Below, one piece after another: positions 9,675 to 20,325 of a stretch of DNA of 64,000 nucleotides. Both the position numbers and the translations under genes were made by a program. Source of the DNA: Branchiostoma lanceolatum (taxonomy: Eukaryota; Chordata; Leptocardii; Amphioxiformes; Branchiostomatidae); the NCBI RefSeq assembly GCF_035083965.1, contig NC_089731.1, positions 1,354,001 through 1,418,000 on the forward strand, written 5' to 3'. How positions within the stretch are numbered: the stretch's first letter is position 1; every line of letters begins with the position of its first letter. A model generated the notes under the pieces. The model saw only the letters and a program-made list of their open reading frames with translations, was not told where the DNA came from and searched no databases.

Positions 9675-11131
9675 AGGTGGTGTGGACTATCGTTACCATC
9701 ATGGCAACAGGTGGAACCGGCTCTGTTGGCGTGGGAAGCAGTTTGGAAGGGGAGTTTGGTGGGAGAGATGTGACTGCAAAACGCTACAAGTGTGAGGAGT
9801 GCAGCAAGCAGTTCAGTAGGCTCGGTAATCTGAAGACACACATGCGGACTCACAGGGGTGAGAAACCCTACACGTGTGAGGAGTGCAGCAAGCAGTTCAG
9901 TGAGCTGGGTGCTCTGAAGAAACACATGCGGACTCACACTGGTGAGAAACCCTACAAGTGTGAGGAGTGCAGCAGGCAGTTCAGTACAGCAAGTAGTCTG
10001 AACAGACACATGCTGACTCACACAGGTGAAAAACCATACTCGTGTGAGGAGTGCAGCAAGCAGTTCAGTCAGCTGGATAATCTGAAGACACACATGCAAA
10101 CTCACACAGGTGAGAAACCTTACAGGTGTGAGGAGTGCAGCAAGCAGTTCAGTCATCTGGGTAATCTGAAGTCTCACATGCGGACTCACACAGGAGAGAA
10201 ACCCTACAAGTGTGAGGAATGCAGCAGGCAGTTCAGTCATCTGAATCATCTGAAGACCCACATGCGGACTCACACAGGTGAGAAACCCTACAAGTGTGAG
10301 GAGTGCAGCAAGCAGTTCAATAGGCTGGGTGAACTGAAGACTCACATGAGGACTCACACAGGTGAGAAACCCTACAAGTGTGAGGAGTGCTGCAAGCAGT
10401 TCAGTCAGCTGGGTGCTCTGAACAAACACATGCGGACCCACACTGGTGAGAAACCCTACATGTGTGAGGAGTGCAGCAAGCAATTCAGTACAGCAAGTAG
10501 TCTGAACAGACACATGCTGACTCACACAGGTGAAAAACCATACACGTGTGAGGAGTGCAGCAAGCAGTTCAGTCAGCTGGGTAATCTGAAGACACACATG
10601 CAGACTCACACAGAGGAGAAACCGTACAGGTGTGAGGAATGCAGCAAGCAGTTCAGTAGGCTGGGTAATCTGGAGACACACATGCGGACTCATACTGGCA
10701 TAAAACTGCACAAGTGTGAGGAATGCAGCAGACAGTTCAGTCATCTGAATCATCTGAAGACTCACATGCGGACTCACACAGGTGAGAAACCCTACAAGTG
10801 TGAGGAGTGCAGCAAGCAGTTCAATAGGCTGGGTGAACTGAAGGTTCACATGTGCACTCACACGGGTGAGAAACCCTACAAGTGTGAGGAGTGCAGCAAG
10901 CAGTTTTGTCAGCTGAGTAATCTGAAGATACACCAGCGGACTCATACTGGCATAAAACCCTACAAGTGTGAGGAGTGCAGCAAGCAGTTCAGTAGACTGG
11001 GTGATCTGAAGACTCACATGCGGACTCACACAGGTGAGAAACCCTACAGCTGTGAGGAGTGCAGCAAGCAGTTCAGTCAGCTGAGTAGTCTAAAGACTCA
11101 CATGCGGACTCACAAAGGACACAGGTCTTAG
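9675..11131 (+). CDS. C2H2 zinc-finger protein, 16 fingers (copy 2)
   Basis: The exon follows the acceptor CTTTACAG (exon start 9675). I choose ATG 9701, the position matching copy 1, which gives 476 residues. The leader (about 28 residues) resembles copy 1, for example in VGSSLEGEFGGRDV. Sixteen C-x2-C-x12-H-x3-H fingers follow with TGEKP linkers and the protein ends KGHRS. Fingers 2-7 and 8-13 are a duplicated block with a 504-bp period (six 84-bp fingers); the helices TASSLNRHM and RLGELK recur at the same places. It is predicted to be a nuclear DNA-binding protein. The 5' exon ends at 7974 and the intron is 7975-9674. Confidence 0.93.
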
Positions 11132-12680
11132 GATGTAAGTGTTGCAATCATTAACAGGAGACATGTCATCTTAAAGAAGATCTGAAAACTTTGGACTTCA
11201 GCTCCTGGTCTGGACAATCAGTTGACTCAAGAGAAAAAGAGGATACTGGTATATGTAACACTCACTTATCTGAAGCATGAAAGTACAGAGAAACATTAGT
11301 CCTGGCAATCTGAAAGTACATTTATGTAAATTGTTTAAACTTTAAGGGAGGAAGAAACGGAAGAGGACTGACATTCTGCAAGATACCAGTTTATGTTGCA
11401 GACACTCTCTTCTTTCTGATGTATGAAAGTACAGAGAAAGACAACATCAGTTTTATGAGAGTATGTTGTTACTACATACAGTCTGTACTAAGATTAAGAA
11501 GCCATGATAAGCTATTGTAATAATATTTCAATAGCATTTTTACCAGTCAGCATGGAGACTCACTGCAGGAGAGAAATCTTGATCTAGCTTTCTGTAGATA
11601 AGTTTGTTATAGCATTTCTTGCAAAAACTTGTTATGTAGCTGGTACGCCAAAATATATTACTCAAGCAACTGGATAAGATTTTGAAACAGACGTTTCAGA
11701 CAGTATCCACTGTCTTTCGTCAGTGACTAACGATAGGAAAGACAGTGGATACTGTCTGAAATGTCTGACTGTTTCAAAATCTTATCCAGTTGCTTGAGTA
11801 ATATATTTTGGCGTATCTTATTACCTGGATGTCTAACCTTCATCAACTTATGTAGCTGGTGTTCTGAAAGTATGTTGTTTCCACTATGAAAAGCCAACAA
11901 TATTACTGTGTTTTACCAGTCAGATGCGTATGGAGACCCACTGCGGGTGAGAAAGTTTAACATAGATTTCTGTAGTTTAATTTTGTTATCACATTTCTTG
12001 GTAGAAGAATTGTTATGTTGTTACTGTTAAAAGTAAGTTCTTGTAATGTAACTATTAACAGTGTAGGATTGAGGTGAGGCTTTTCCTCAGCGCCTCAAGT
12101 TTTACTAAAACAGATTTGATTTTCTACTTCATTGCAAACCGATGACAAGGTTTAACAGTGACTTTTGGTTATTTTTAATCAATCTAAAAACTTAGTGACA
12201 GTCCTCTCTTTTACTTTTTTTGTAGTGATTTAGCTTTTTTTGTAGTAATTTAACAACTACTGTTATCAGTATGTATGTGACTGTGTATTTTTTCATCTTA
12301 AGTTTTATGTTATTTTATTAGCTAAGACATGTTTTATATTTCTCAGCTTCTATTTGTTTATATTCAGTTGAGTGTTTTGTTAACTTCAACAGTTCTTATC
12401 TATTGTAGTGTTATATTTAGGCATATAGTTCAAGTTCAGAATAGATGTAAGAATAGAAGTAAAGTATAGTTATTACTGGTATCTGCCATAATGATATAGC
12501 TGTTACTTTGTAGTTCTACAATCGTTATCAGCTACGTAGCATATTTCATAGACATGTTAAAACTAGCAGAAAGTACTTTTTCGTATGTATTTTTTTTTCT
12601 TCATTTCAACCTTTGTTTTGTAGAGACTTCTTTATACCCTGTTCACCTAGAGTTGTTTAAGATATTGTGTTTAAAATAAA
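11132..12680 (+). other. 3' UTR and polyadenylation signal of zinc-finger gene 2
   Basis: It aligns with the 3' UTR of copy 1 and ends at AATAAA 12675-12680. A fold-back element (11645-11847) is inserted in it. Confidence 0.7.
11632..11860. mobile_element. fold-back element with 13-bp direct flanks
   Basis: The insert is 11645-11847. TTATGTAGCTGGT occurs at both 11632-11644 and 11848-11860. Inside, a long hairpin (arms containing ATATTACTCAAGCAACTGGA and the reverse complement) is followed by an unpaired tail with GGATGTCTAACCTTCATCAAC-type sequence. The same family occurs at 13195-13670 and 54100-54290. A 13-bp duplication plus tail looks retrotransposed rather than cut-and-paste. Confidence 0.75.
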
Positions 12681-13036
12681 ACTTTATGTTTTAGGTCTAG
12701 TTGTCTTATCTATTGCAGTATCATATTATAACTAATTTTAATGAAATGTATTAGATTTGAAGCAGAAGCAGATGGTTTGAACGGGGAGTCAAGGAAGCTG
12801 TGCACATCAGGTCCCGCTCTCCGTCCCTCAACCGTGATTAAGGACGCCACAGACTCCCTCCAATCATATAAAACCTCCTTGCTCCAATCTACAACTCTCT
12901 CGTCCAGTCACGTGACCTGGGTGACCTTTGACACCTCGGTCACGTGACAACTCCCTTAGCTGAAGAAAGATGGCGGATGCCATCTGAAAGCTTCTAGTAG
13001 CTCAATTTTTAGTCGTGAGTCCTAGTTTAAAAATCC

Positions 13037-13042
13037 TTTATT
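13037..13042 (-). promoter_or_regulatory. candidate polyadenylation signal of the aldo-keto reductase gene
   Basis: TTTATT on the plus strand reads AATAAA on the minus strand. It is the first such signal I find beyond the stop codon at 14078. If used, the 3' UTR contains the hAT-like element and the fold-back array. Confidence 0.35.
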
Positions 13043-13194
13043 CAATGTATTAGATTCAATAACAGAACCAGAAAAAAAACTGCAACTTCTCTGCAACTTT
13101 AGGCTACTCCTGATGATTTCTCTTTCTGATTTGAAAAAAAAAAACACTTTTCAGAATATGTCACTGAGTATAACTTGAACTTCTACTATAAGTA

Positions 13195-13670
13195 GTGGAT
13201 ACTACCATATCAAGTTTGGCCAAATAACAATTACTCAAGTAGTAATTGTTGTTTGGTTTTGGAAACAGTCAAACGTTTCAAGTTGCATCCACCACTTTTC
13301 AGAGTCACTGACGAAACGTAGTTGATGCTACTTGAAACATTTGACTGTTTCCAAAATCATATCAAGTTTGGCCAAATAACAATTACTCAAGCAACTGCAT
13401 GGATATGATTTTGGAAACAGTCAGACGTTTCAAGTTGCGTCGACTACTTTTCAGAGTCACTGACGAGACGTAGTTGATGCTACTTGAAATATTTGACTGT
13501 TTCCAAAATCATATCAAGTTTGGCCAAATAACAATTACCCAGGCAACTGGATATGATTTTGGAAACGGTCAGACGTTTCAAGTAGCATCCACCACTTTTC
13601 AGAGTCACTGACGAAACGTTATGGATGCTACTTGAAACGTCTGACCGTTTCCAAAATCATATCAAGTTGC
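13195..13670. repeat. three tandem copies of a fold-back element
   Basis: GGAAACAGTCAAACGTTTCA-like starts occur near 13260, 13412 and 13561, a period of about 150 bp. Each unit is a hairpin with centre TTTCAGAGTCACTGACGA. The array is bounded by sequence containing AACAATTACTCAAG. Confidence 0.8.
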
Positions 13671-13681
13671 TTGAGTAACTG

Positions 13682-14058
13682 TCATTCCACACCCTCATTA
13701 AATCAGGACCCCTACCGCTCGACGTTACTACGCTCGCATAGGGTCCCTGATAAACACCGCCGGTGAACATGGTGCTGGCGACGTCACCGCCAAAATAGCT
13801 TCTGCCAATCATAGGGGTTTGCTTCCCCTCATCGGAAGCAAAGGCGCAAAGAACGCTGGGAAGCTATCAACCAATCAGGTTACGTCTCACATCGTTACTA
13901 TAGGTTCAAAACAAATAAGGATAGTTCAGTATGTATTCACGAGCAACCGTCAGTAACGGCGTCAGCTCCATGTTCACCGGCTGTGTTTATCAGGGCCCCT
14001 ATGCGAGCGTAGTAACGTCGAGCGGTAGGGGTCCTGATTTAATGAGGGTGTCATTCCA
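13682..14058. mobile_element. hAT-like MITE with about 100-bp inverted repeats and 8-bp TSD
   Basis: The element is 13690-14050 (361 bp). Both ends read CACCCTCATTAAATCAGGAC inward and remain complementary for about 100 bp. TCATTCCA is duplicated at 13682-13689 and 14051-14058. It has no transposase frame. It lies immediately downstream of the aldo-keto reductase stop codon. Confidence 0.9.
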
Positions 14059-14077
14059 AGGACTTCACTCATTCATC

Positions 14078-17000
14078 TTAAAAGGGCTCGTGGAAAGGAT
14101 AGTCGGGCATGTAGTCGAGCCAACTGACGTCACACGCGCGGTAAGGGACGTTGAAGCCGTCGATGGTCTCCATCTCCTGTGACGTCAGCGCGAAGTCGAA
14201 CACCCGGATGTTCTGCCGGTTCCTCGTCGGCGTGACGCTCTTCGGGATGACGATCGTGTCGCGCCGGACTCCCCGCCGGAGGAGAACCTGCAAGGAAGGG
14301 AAGAAGATTTCAAACGCAGTCTGGCAGTATAGAAAAGAGGTAACAGGTAGCCTCATACTATTTTCGTTTCATTTCAAGTCATCCTCATTTGAGTTGAAGC
14401 ATGATCCTTTTTCAAGTTGCTAGTGGTAGTGCAATGCGGCTTCGCTACGGCTCGCGTTTTTGGCCAAGCACACCGGGTCACCCCTACTCTTCGCGATAAG
14501 TGTGCTGGGTCCTTTTACGTGTAGAGGTTTGGGGCTAATGGCTGAAGCTCCCTCATACACGGGGCCGACGGCTTTACGTCACCATCCGAAATGACGATAT
14601 TCATAGCATTTTTAGGCCATGGGGGCAGTGGGTTGTTATCTACTGTGTCTAGGGCACGGTGTTGGAAGGCGGAGCCCAACCCTCTCCTTCCACTGCCCTT
14701 TACTTCCCAACCAAAGAAGAATCTGCCAGAAACCGAAGAAGACTGAATCATTTGTAACTGAGCCAAGTACTTGCCATATTTGTATGCAATAGGCTTGAGT
14801 TTGAGGTGAAAATAAGTGCCTAGCTTCTCTAAACACTGCTTTTCTGTGTACGTACATGCAAAGTTACATCAACCATGCACATTTGAGAAAGTATACATTA
14901 AACTGAGAAATAGAAACCTTAGAAAGCATTTTATTTCTTTATTTGGCATTCCACAGGTGGTAATAGATAATGATCACAATAGAATAATGGTAAGAGCGCC
15001 ACAAAGCAAAGTCAACTCAACTTACATACCAAATGCTTTTCCCAATACGCGTGCAGGTAGATATCAGAGACAGCCACAATTTTACCCTAGCTAACCTTAA
15101 TGCATTTGGTTCATATTTCAGGCCCTGTCAAAAAGCTGTTCCTAGTAGGTAGTCAATGATTCAATACTTAGTCAACTTAGATATTTTGCCCTTTCATGTA
15201 TACAAATGATATCCTCCTTACCTGAGCCACCGACTTGCCATATTTGTCTGCAATCGGCTTGAGTTTGGGGTCCTCCATGATGGAGGGGTCTCCAGGCTTG
15301 GCCCAGGGCCTGTCAGGGGAGCCCAGCGGGCTGTAGGCTGTGAACACCAAACCCTTCTCCCTGGCGAACTGTAGCAGCGGTTTCTGGTTCAGGTAAGGGT
15401 GGCACTCCACCTGGAGTTGTCACACAAAGCAACAGGATACCTTACATGATGATGATCCACTGTATTCTGCGGCTCGGAGGTTGTACCTTACATGGCTTTG
15501 TAATTTTTTACATGGAGCGAATTAGACTTAGAGCATAATCTTTAATGCTGTTAAGCGTCATCTCATCAAACTATATTCTTGCATAATAGCACGCTACAAC
15601 GAGAAGTGTGTATTTCAAATCGCAAGTGACTAGCAATCCAGATTTTAGTATGCTATGCTGCTACCAGGCTGAATTGTGACTCATAATAAGAAGCATGAAT
15701 TTTTTTAGATCCCAAAATCATAAGTTGTAAATATTTTTGTACAAAAAGACCCAAATGGCTATTCACTTGTACCGCATGTCTATCCACAGTACATGTACCT
15801 GTCTATGTGTAGTATCTGTATCTGTACCTGAAGTTTTTTTAAAGCTACACAGCCCTAGTTAACGCACCTGTAGAACAGCAGGTTTGATCTTGGCGACGTC
15901 GATCACAGCCTGGATCTGTTTGCTGTTGAAGTTGGACAGGCCGATGTTCCTCAGCAGCCCGGACTCAACACAGGCTTCCAGCGCCTGAAGTGGAGCAAAA
16001 GTACACAAGATTTGTACATGTTTATGCCAAAGTAAGGTCACACACCCCATCTTCAAATTTAGTTCAATGCCCAGAGGTGGTCTATTGTGCTTGCTCTGAG
16101 CAAATTCGTTAAAAATTGCCAAACGTCTTTGTGCTCACATCTTGAGCACTTAAAAGAACCCACCACATTTATAAAAAAAGTAGGGGTCCTTTCCTTGCCA
16201 TACAAACAACCAAACAAACAAACAAACAAACAAACAAACAAACAAACAAACAAACACACCTTCCATGTGTCCGTGACAGGAATATCTGCTCCAATGGTTT
16301 TCCCGTCCGCGTCTTCAGGCCTCAGATCCGGGCCTCTCTTGTAGGCCATCGGGAAGTGGATGAGGTAGAGGTCCAGGTAGTCCAGCCCCAGGCCTGTTAG
16401 GCTCTTCTTCACAGCCTCCTCCACATCATCAGGATGGTGGAAGTTGTTCCACAGCTTACTAAAATGTACAGAACGGAAATGTGTCCAAGCTCTAACCTGG
16501 TAGCCAGTCTATCCTCGTTAGGCCGGGCTACCGAAAAATATTTCTTCGGGGCAGACGGAGCTATATGCCGCCTGGGTGATCGTTTCCACCCGGGGGTTGT
16601 TTTACGCGGTAGAAGTTGGACAATTATATTAATTACTTGTAGCTTCTGCCGCGTCAATTTCTACCTAGCCTGGAAACCATACCATCGGGGGCTCCTCGAT
16701 ATCTCTACGGCGCTGGGAGTGACCCCGCCGGCCCAGACAGCTTAGTCCGCTCGGGGTGTGTTTACGGCCTTCGATTAGATTACGTCGCCACGGTGGCGTC
16801 AAAACTACGGTGGCTGCGAAACTCTATATGGCAGATAAGACTGACAGAAACGGGTCAGTTTAGAAGACTGGGCCCGGCAAAACACACCCAAGCCGACCAA
16901 GAGACTGGGACCAGGCTAATTTCTATCGGGTGCCCAAGACTACACATGCGGCGGAAATGGCCACAAGCACCCTGAGCTGGTGAAGCTCTTGCCCCGAAGA

Positions 17001-19850
17001 GGGCCCGGCCAAACCACGGTAGACTGGATGCCAGGTTAAACAAGCTGATGTCTAGAAGAGCAAGAACTTATATATATTTCCAATCAAAAAGCTCAAATGT
17101 GGTACTTTGCTAAGCGTCGTTATTTCAAAGTATCAGCCGAAACTGTTGTTTTTTTGTCTCGCGCCAGTTTCTACTAGACAAGTGATCACTAGTGACTCCT
17201 ACTCTGGCCTCTTGTTTGTGTTTTGTCGGTAGCTTCTATTTTAATAAAGGCCTACGTCTACAAACTCTGTAGAGGGAAAGGGACACGTTTGCTGTCCAAA
17301 CAGGGCCAGTTTGTGTTACACAGATAAGGTCCTATTCAAACAGAACCTCCTTGGTTACACAGACGACATGTCTAGCTTCTACCAGGCTCCGTGGGTTGCT
17401 GAACAAAATGTAGAAATTGACCAAATATAGCGAATAGAATGCTAAGCCTAAGGGAGTCGGATACGGAGAGAGGGGACAATTCCGTTGGTCGTCTATAGAT
17501 CTTCTCTCCGTAGCTGGCTCCCTTAGCATTCTACTCACTCTATTTGGTCAATTTCTACATTTTTTTCAGCAACCCACATGACCCACGGTGCCTGGTAGAA
17601 GCTAGACATGTCGTCTGTGTAACCAAGGAGGTTTTTTTCCAGCGATCCACGGAGCCCGGTAGAAGCTAGACATGTGTCCCAATTCTGACTAGTGTATGAC
17701 CATTTGAAAGATACCAACATTGTTAATGATGGTCAATGATTAGCCAGAGGATGTCATTTGTCATCTTGTTGTTGTTACTAGATTAGTACCATATGTATGG
17801 GGGGGGGGGGGGGGGGTCGATAAGACTGGGGGAAAGCGGGGGAATCGGGAAGTTTATACACAGGTTTTCTAGATGTCGGGACTGCAGATATCTGGCAGGC
17901 GAATTTTTTTTTCTGCACGTCTTAACAGCACTGGAGAATTTCAGCCGACGTGTCCAGAGTGGTCGCCCGACAAGAAGTTGACAAATGTCATTGGAAGCAG
18001 ACTTTTAGCTTGAAACAAAATCTATCACGATGTATCACTACAGCATTCCAACTCCACGGGTGTCCTGCGATACTACCTGTCAGTGTGTCGAAGATGTCTG
18101 GGAAAAAACTGTGCATAAATTATTTAGTTAGACCAGGTCACGCAGAGGGCAGGTCGCTTAGAAATGGCTCCAGAATAAAGTTCATCTAACAGCCCAGTCT
18201 CCCGTCCGTCTTTGACTCACAACATGGCCGACCGTGACACATACTCACCTGGTGATGAACATGTCTTCTCTCTTGACGACACCTTCGTCGAACTTGGCCT
18301 TCAGCCCCGCGCCGACTTCGTTCTCATTCCCGTACAGAAAGGCGCAGTCGATGTGCCTGTAGCCGGCGTCGATGGCAGCTTTCACGGCTTCGGTTACCTG
18401 CACAGTATCAGAAATCATAGATATTTAGACAAAAATTCGTATAAAAGTATAGTAATGAAAGAGTGTGATAATGACATTGGTTTTGTCCAACGTCCTTTGT
18501 ATTTAGAATTTGAATTTATCTCATTTGTTTTGTTCATCCACTGTGGCCTACTCATGTGTCTAGGCATTGATTTCTAATAAGACTCTTCAAATACATATGT
18601 CAGATCTAGATTAGAGTTGAGTAGAGTAGAGTAGAGTAGAGTAGAGTAGAGTAGAGTAGAGTAGAGTAGAGTAGAGTAGAGTAGAGTAGAGTAGAGTGGA
18701 GTGCAGTATAGTAGAGTAGAGTAGAGTAGAGTAGAGTAAAATAGAATAGAGTAGAATAGAGTAGAACAGAATAGAAAGAGCAGAATCTTCAGCCGAATAG
18801 GAGCTGATGATGTGCAAAGAAATCAAGTTTTTTTACAAAAAGAATAGTTTTGCCAGAAAGCATGCCGTTTATCGGTGAATTTTCTGCAAACATTTGTTTT
18901 TGACGTAACCTTTTGTCTGCCCCTCCCCTTTTTGTCGCGTGCGGACTGACTGGTGATCCTATCGTGCACGCAAAATAGATAAACCACGAATAACATTCAA
19001 AGTCTTCATTCAGCAACATGTACATATCATCAGTTATTGCGGTGGTAATAGCGTTTGATAACATAAAACAACTTTAGAAGGATGTGGTGTTCTTGAAAGG
19101 CCCGTGACCTATTTCCACGTTTGGGCAGTAGGCCTTCACAAGTAGGAACCTATCGTGCACGCAGCAACAGTATGGGATCCATATACTAAGAAAGACAAAG
19201 ATAACTTGGAGAGGGTACAGAACCAAGCAGCCAGATTCTGCACGAACAACTACGTCAGGGGTGCTAGTGTCACCAAAATGAAAACAGATCTGCAGTGGAT
19301 GTCACTCGAGGAGAGAAGAAAAATGTCCAGACTATGCATGATGTACAAAATGACTAATAAATTTGTGGACGTACCAACTAATAAGTATCTAATACCAGCT
19401 CAGAAAAGGACAAGAAATAGCCATGCCTTTAAGTATCAGACTTTTCAACCTAGGATTGATGTGTTTAAAAATTCGTATTTTCCTAGAACGATCGTAGAGT
19501 GGAACTCGTTACAACCAAGTACAGTGGAAGCATCCTCATTAGATAGCTTTAAACAATGCATGCAGTTAGATATGCGAAGGCTAGACGTGACAGGTCGTTC
19601 GGTGTAATATAACCAGCTGCTGCCGCGCCGCGTGCCTGCGAAGCTGGTGTGTTACGCCGAATGGCGGTTATACCGGCTATATAGATACAGATACAGATAC
19701 AGAAAGTACAAACTTTAAGGTTCTCCGGCACCGCCTTTGTGCTACAGAACATTATAAAACATTTACCTCTCCTGGTTTGGATTTCCACGTACCAAGCCCG
19801 AGAACTGGCATCTTAACACCGGAAGGCAGCCGGACAGAGGGCACAGCCAT
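14078..19850 (-). CDS. aldo-keto reductase, AKR1-type (complete, six exons)
   Basis: Coding exons in order: 19850-19767, 18397-18249, 16458-16260, 15984-15868, 15410-15222, 14287-14078. All junctions are GT-AG, phases match, and the product is 315 aa, the normal size for this family. It is a cytosolic (alpha/beta)8-barrel NADPH-dependent carbonyl reductase. Visible landmarks: start [20 protein letters not shown]; catalytic tetrad Asp45 and Tyr50 (in [13 protein letters not shown]), Lys79 (SKLWN), His112 (LIHFP); SNFN around residues 161-164; cofactor-phosphate loop IPKS with Lys262, Ser263, Arg268 and Asn272, the same numbering as aldose reductase; C-terminus PDYPFHEPF. The substrate cannot be deduced. 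Introns are packed with repeats: a LINE fragment in intron 1, a 540-bp fold-back element in intron 2, and an AAAC microsatellite right at the exon 3 donor. Confidence 0.93.
14405..14700 (-). mobile_element. SINE fragment
   Basis: GCAATGCGGCTTCGCTACGG to about 14600 matches 43785-43970 closely (CACACCGGGTCACCCCTACT, TTCTTTTACGTG-like, CTCCCTCATACACGGGGCC). The following GGGGCAGTGGGTTGTTA block recurs near 51320 and 60500. The tRNA-like head is missing here. Confidence 0.65.
14758..14807 (-). pseudogene. duplicated fragment of aldo-keto reductase exon 5
   Basis: These 50 bases match the 3' end of exon 5 (15222-15271) at 44 positions. On the minus strand they still read [16 protein letters not shown] against [16 protein letters not shown]. 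The donor GT that follows the parent exon is TT here, so it cannot splice as the parent does. It is a decayed partial exon duplication inside intron 5. Confidence 0.8.
15446..15490 (-). mobile_element. 3' tip of a non-LTR retrotransposon (ATG-repeat tail)
   Basis: GATGATGATCCACTGTATTC followed by TGCGGCTCGGAGGTTGT matches the 3' end of the element at 27420-27766 in the same orientation. It is only about 45 bp, a severely 5'-truncated copy. Confidence 0.6.
16211..16254. repeat. AAAC microsatellite at the exon 3 donor
   Basis: About eleven AAAC units abut the donor of aldo-keto reductase exon 3. On the transcribed strand the intron begins GTGTGTTTG and then runs GTTT repeats. Confidence 0.9.
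16492..17041. mobile_element. 540-bp element with about 60-bp imperfect inverted ends
   Basis: TAACCTGGTAGCCAGTCTA on the left pairs with TAGACTGGATGCCAGGTTA on the right. Further pairing continues inward (GGCCGGGCTACCG with GGGCCCGGCC, CTTCGGGGCA with TGCCCCGAAG). It is inserted in aldo-keto reductase intron 2. Confidence 0.65.
17346..17690. mobile_element. fold-back MITE plus a half copy
   Basis: The palindrome 17346-17631 has arms with CCTTGGTTACACAGACGACA and AGCTTCTACCAGGCTCC. A second right arm (CCACGGAGCCCGGTAGAAGC) follows at 17640-17675, so part of the element is tandemly repeated. It lies in aldo-keto reductase intron 2. Confidence 0.75.
17799..17816. repeat. poly-G tract
   Basis: An uninterrupted G run lies in aldo-keto reductase intron 2. 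Confidence 0.9.
18616..18775. repeat. AGAGT pentanucleotide satellite
   Basis: About 30 tandem AGAGT units decay towards the 3' side. The array lies in intron 1 of the aldo-keto reductase gene. Confidence 0.9.
19155..19700 (+). mobile_element. 5'-truncated non-LTR retrotransposon, C-terminal end of ORF2
   Basis: An open frame to 19607 encodes 150 residues of the region C-terminal to reverse transcriptase in CR1/Jockey-like elements. The landmarks are [35 protein letters not shown] and the near-terminal [13 protein letters not shown]. It ends in a 3' tail of repeated GATACA units at about 19680-19700. No endonuclease or polymerase part remains. It is inserted sense to plus in intron 1 of the minus-strand aldo-keto reductase gene. 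Confidence 0.88.
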
Positions 19851-20148
19851 CTTAATTTCTTAAGAAGGTCTTGAGAAGTTTGAGAATCTTGGGAAAATAG
19901 ACTACTTTGTGAAGTCCTCGACGATGGATGCCACGTCAGATTTTGTAGGGTCAAAGTTCGGTCGGACGACTGATAGGTGATAAGTATAATAAATGACTGA
20001 TTAGAACACCCCCAACTGGACAACACTATATGTACTGTAGCCTCCTTCGCAGCCATGTTGGAGCAACGGCGTTTATTGTTTGGGGAGCGCTGATACGCGA
20101 TTTTTTTACACGGGGCTAGGATCTCTCATACCGGCTTAGGGGGTTTCG

Positions 20149-20325
20149 CTAGGCTCTACCAGCCTCTGCGGGTCGCTGGGAAAATAGTAGAAATTGGCCA
20201 AAATAGAGTCAATTGTATGAAGGGAGTCGGCTACGGAGAGAGGGAAATCCCCCATGGCCAAAGTCCCCCCGCAAATGTTCTCCCTATAGCCGGCGCGGTT
20301 AGTCTGGTAGAGCCTAGGGTTTCAC
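20149..20325. mobile_element. fold-back MITE (CTCTACCAG family)
   Basis: GGCTCTACCAGCCTCTGCGG at the left is mirrored by TCTGGTAGAGCC at the right, with GGGAGTCGGCTACGGAGAGA inside. It is related to 17346-17631 and to the half copy at 2100-2215. It lies between the aldo-keto reductase promoter and the lectin 3' end. Confidence 0.65.

Larger units (their letters stand above)
7450..12740 (+). repeat. tandem duplication, copy 2 (zinc-finger gene unit)
   Basis: This is the second copy of the unit starting at about 2290. It has acquired the fold-back element at 8227-8354, the hAT-like element at 8668-9097, a retrotransposon tail at about 9285-9365 and the fold-back element at 11645-11847. Confidence 0.85.

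Noticed and set aside
9617-11029. 470-aa minus-strand open frame opposite zinc-finger gene 2
   Set aside because: It is a repeat artefact. The 84-base finger unit is a multiple of three, so an open antisense frame repeats (ELLAALLTLVGF-like units). A smaller version lies opposite gene 1.
18957-19163. 15-bp direct repeat CCTATCGTGCACGCA as a target duplication of the 19155 LINE
   Set aside because: Both copies lie upstream of the LINE 5' end, none after its 3' tail, and the second overlaps element sequence. It is probably microhomology at a truncated insertion.
19155-19607. 150-aa cellular gene
   Set aside because: Its sequence and 3' GATACA tail mark it as the C-terminal end of a non-LTR retrotransposon ORF2. 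A decayed copy exists at 46645-46880.
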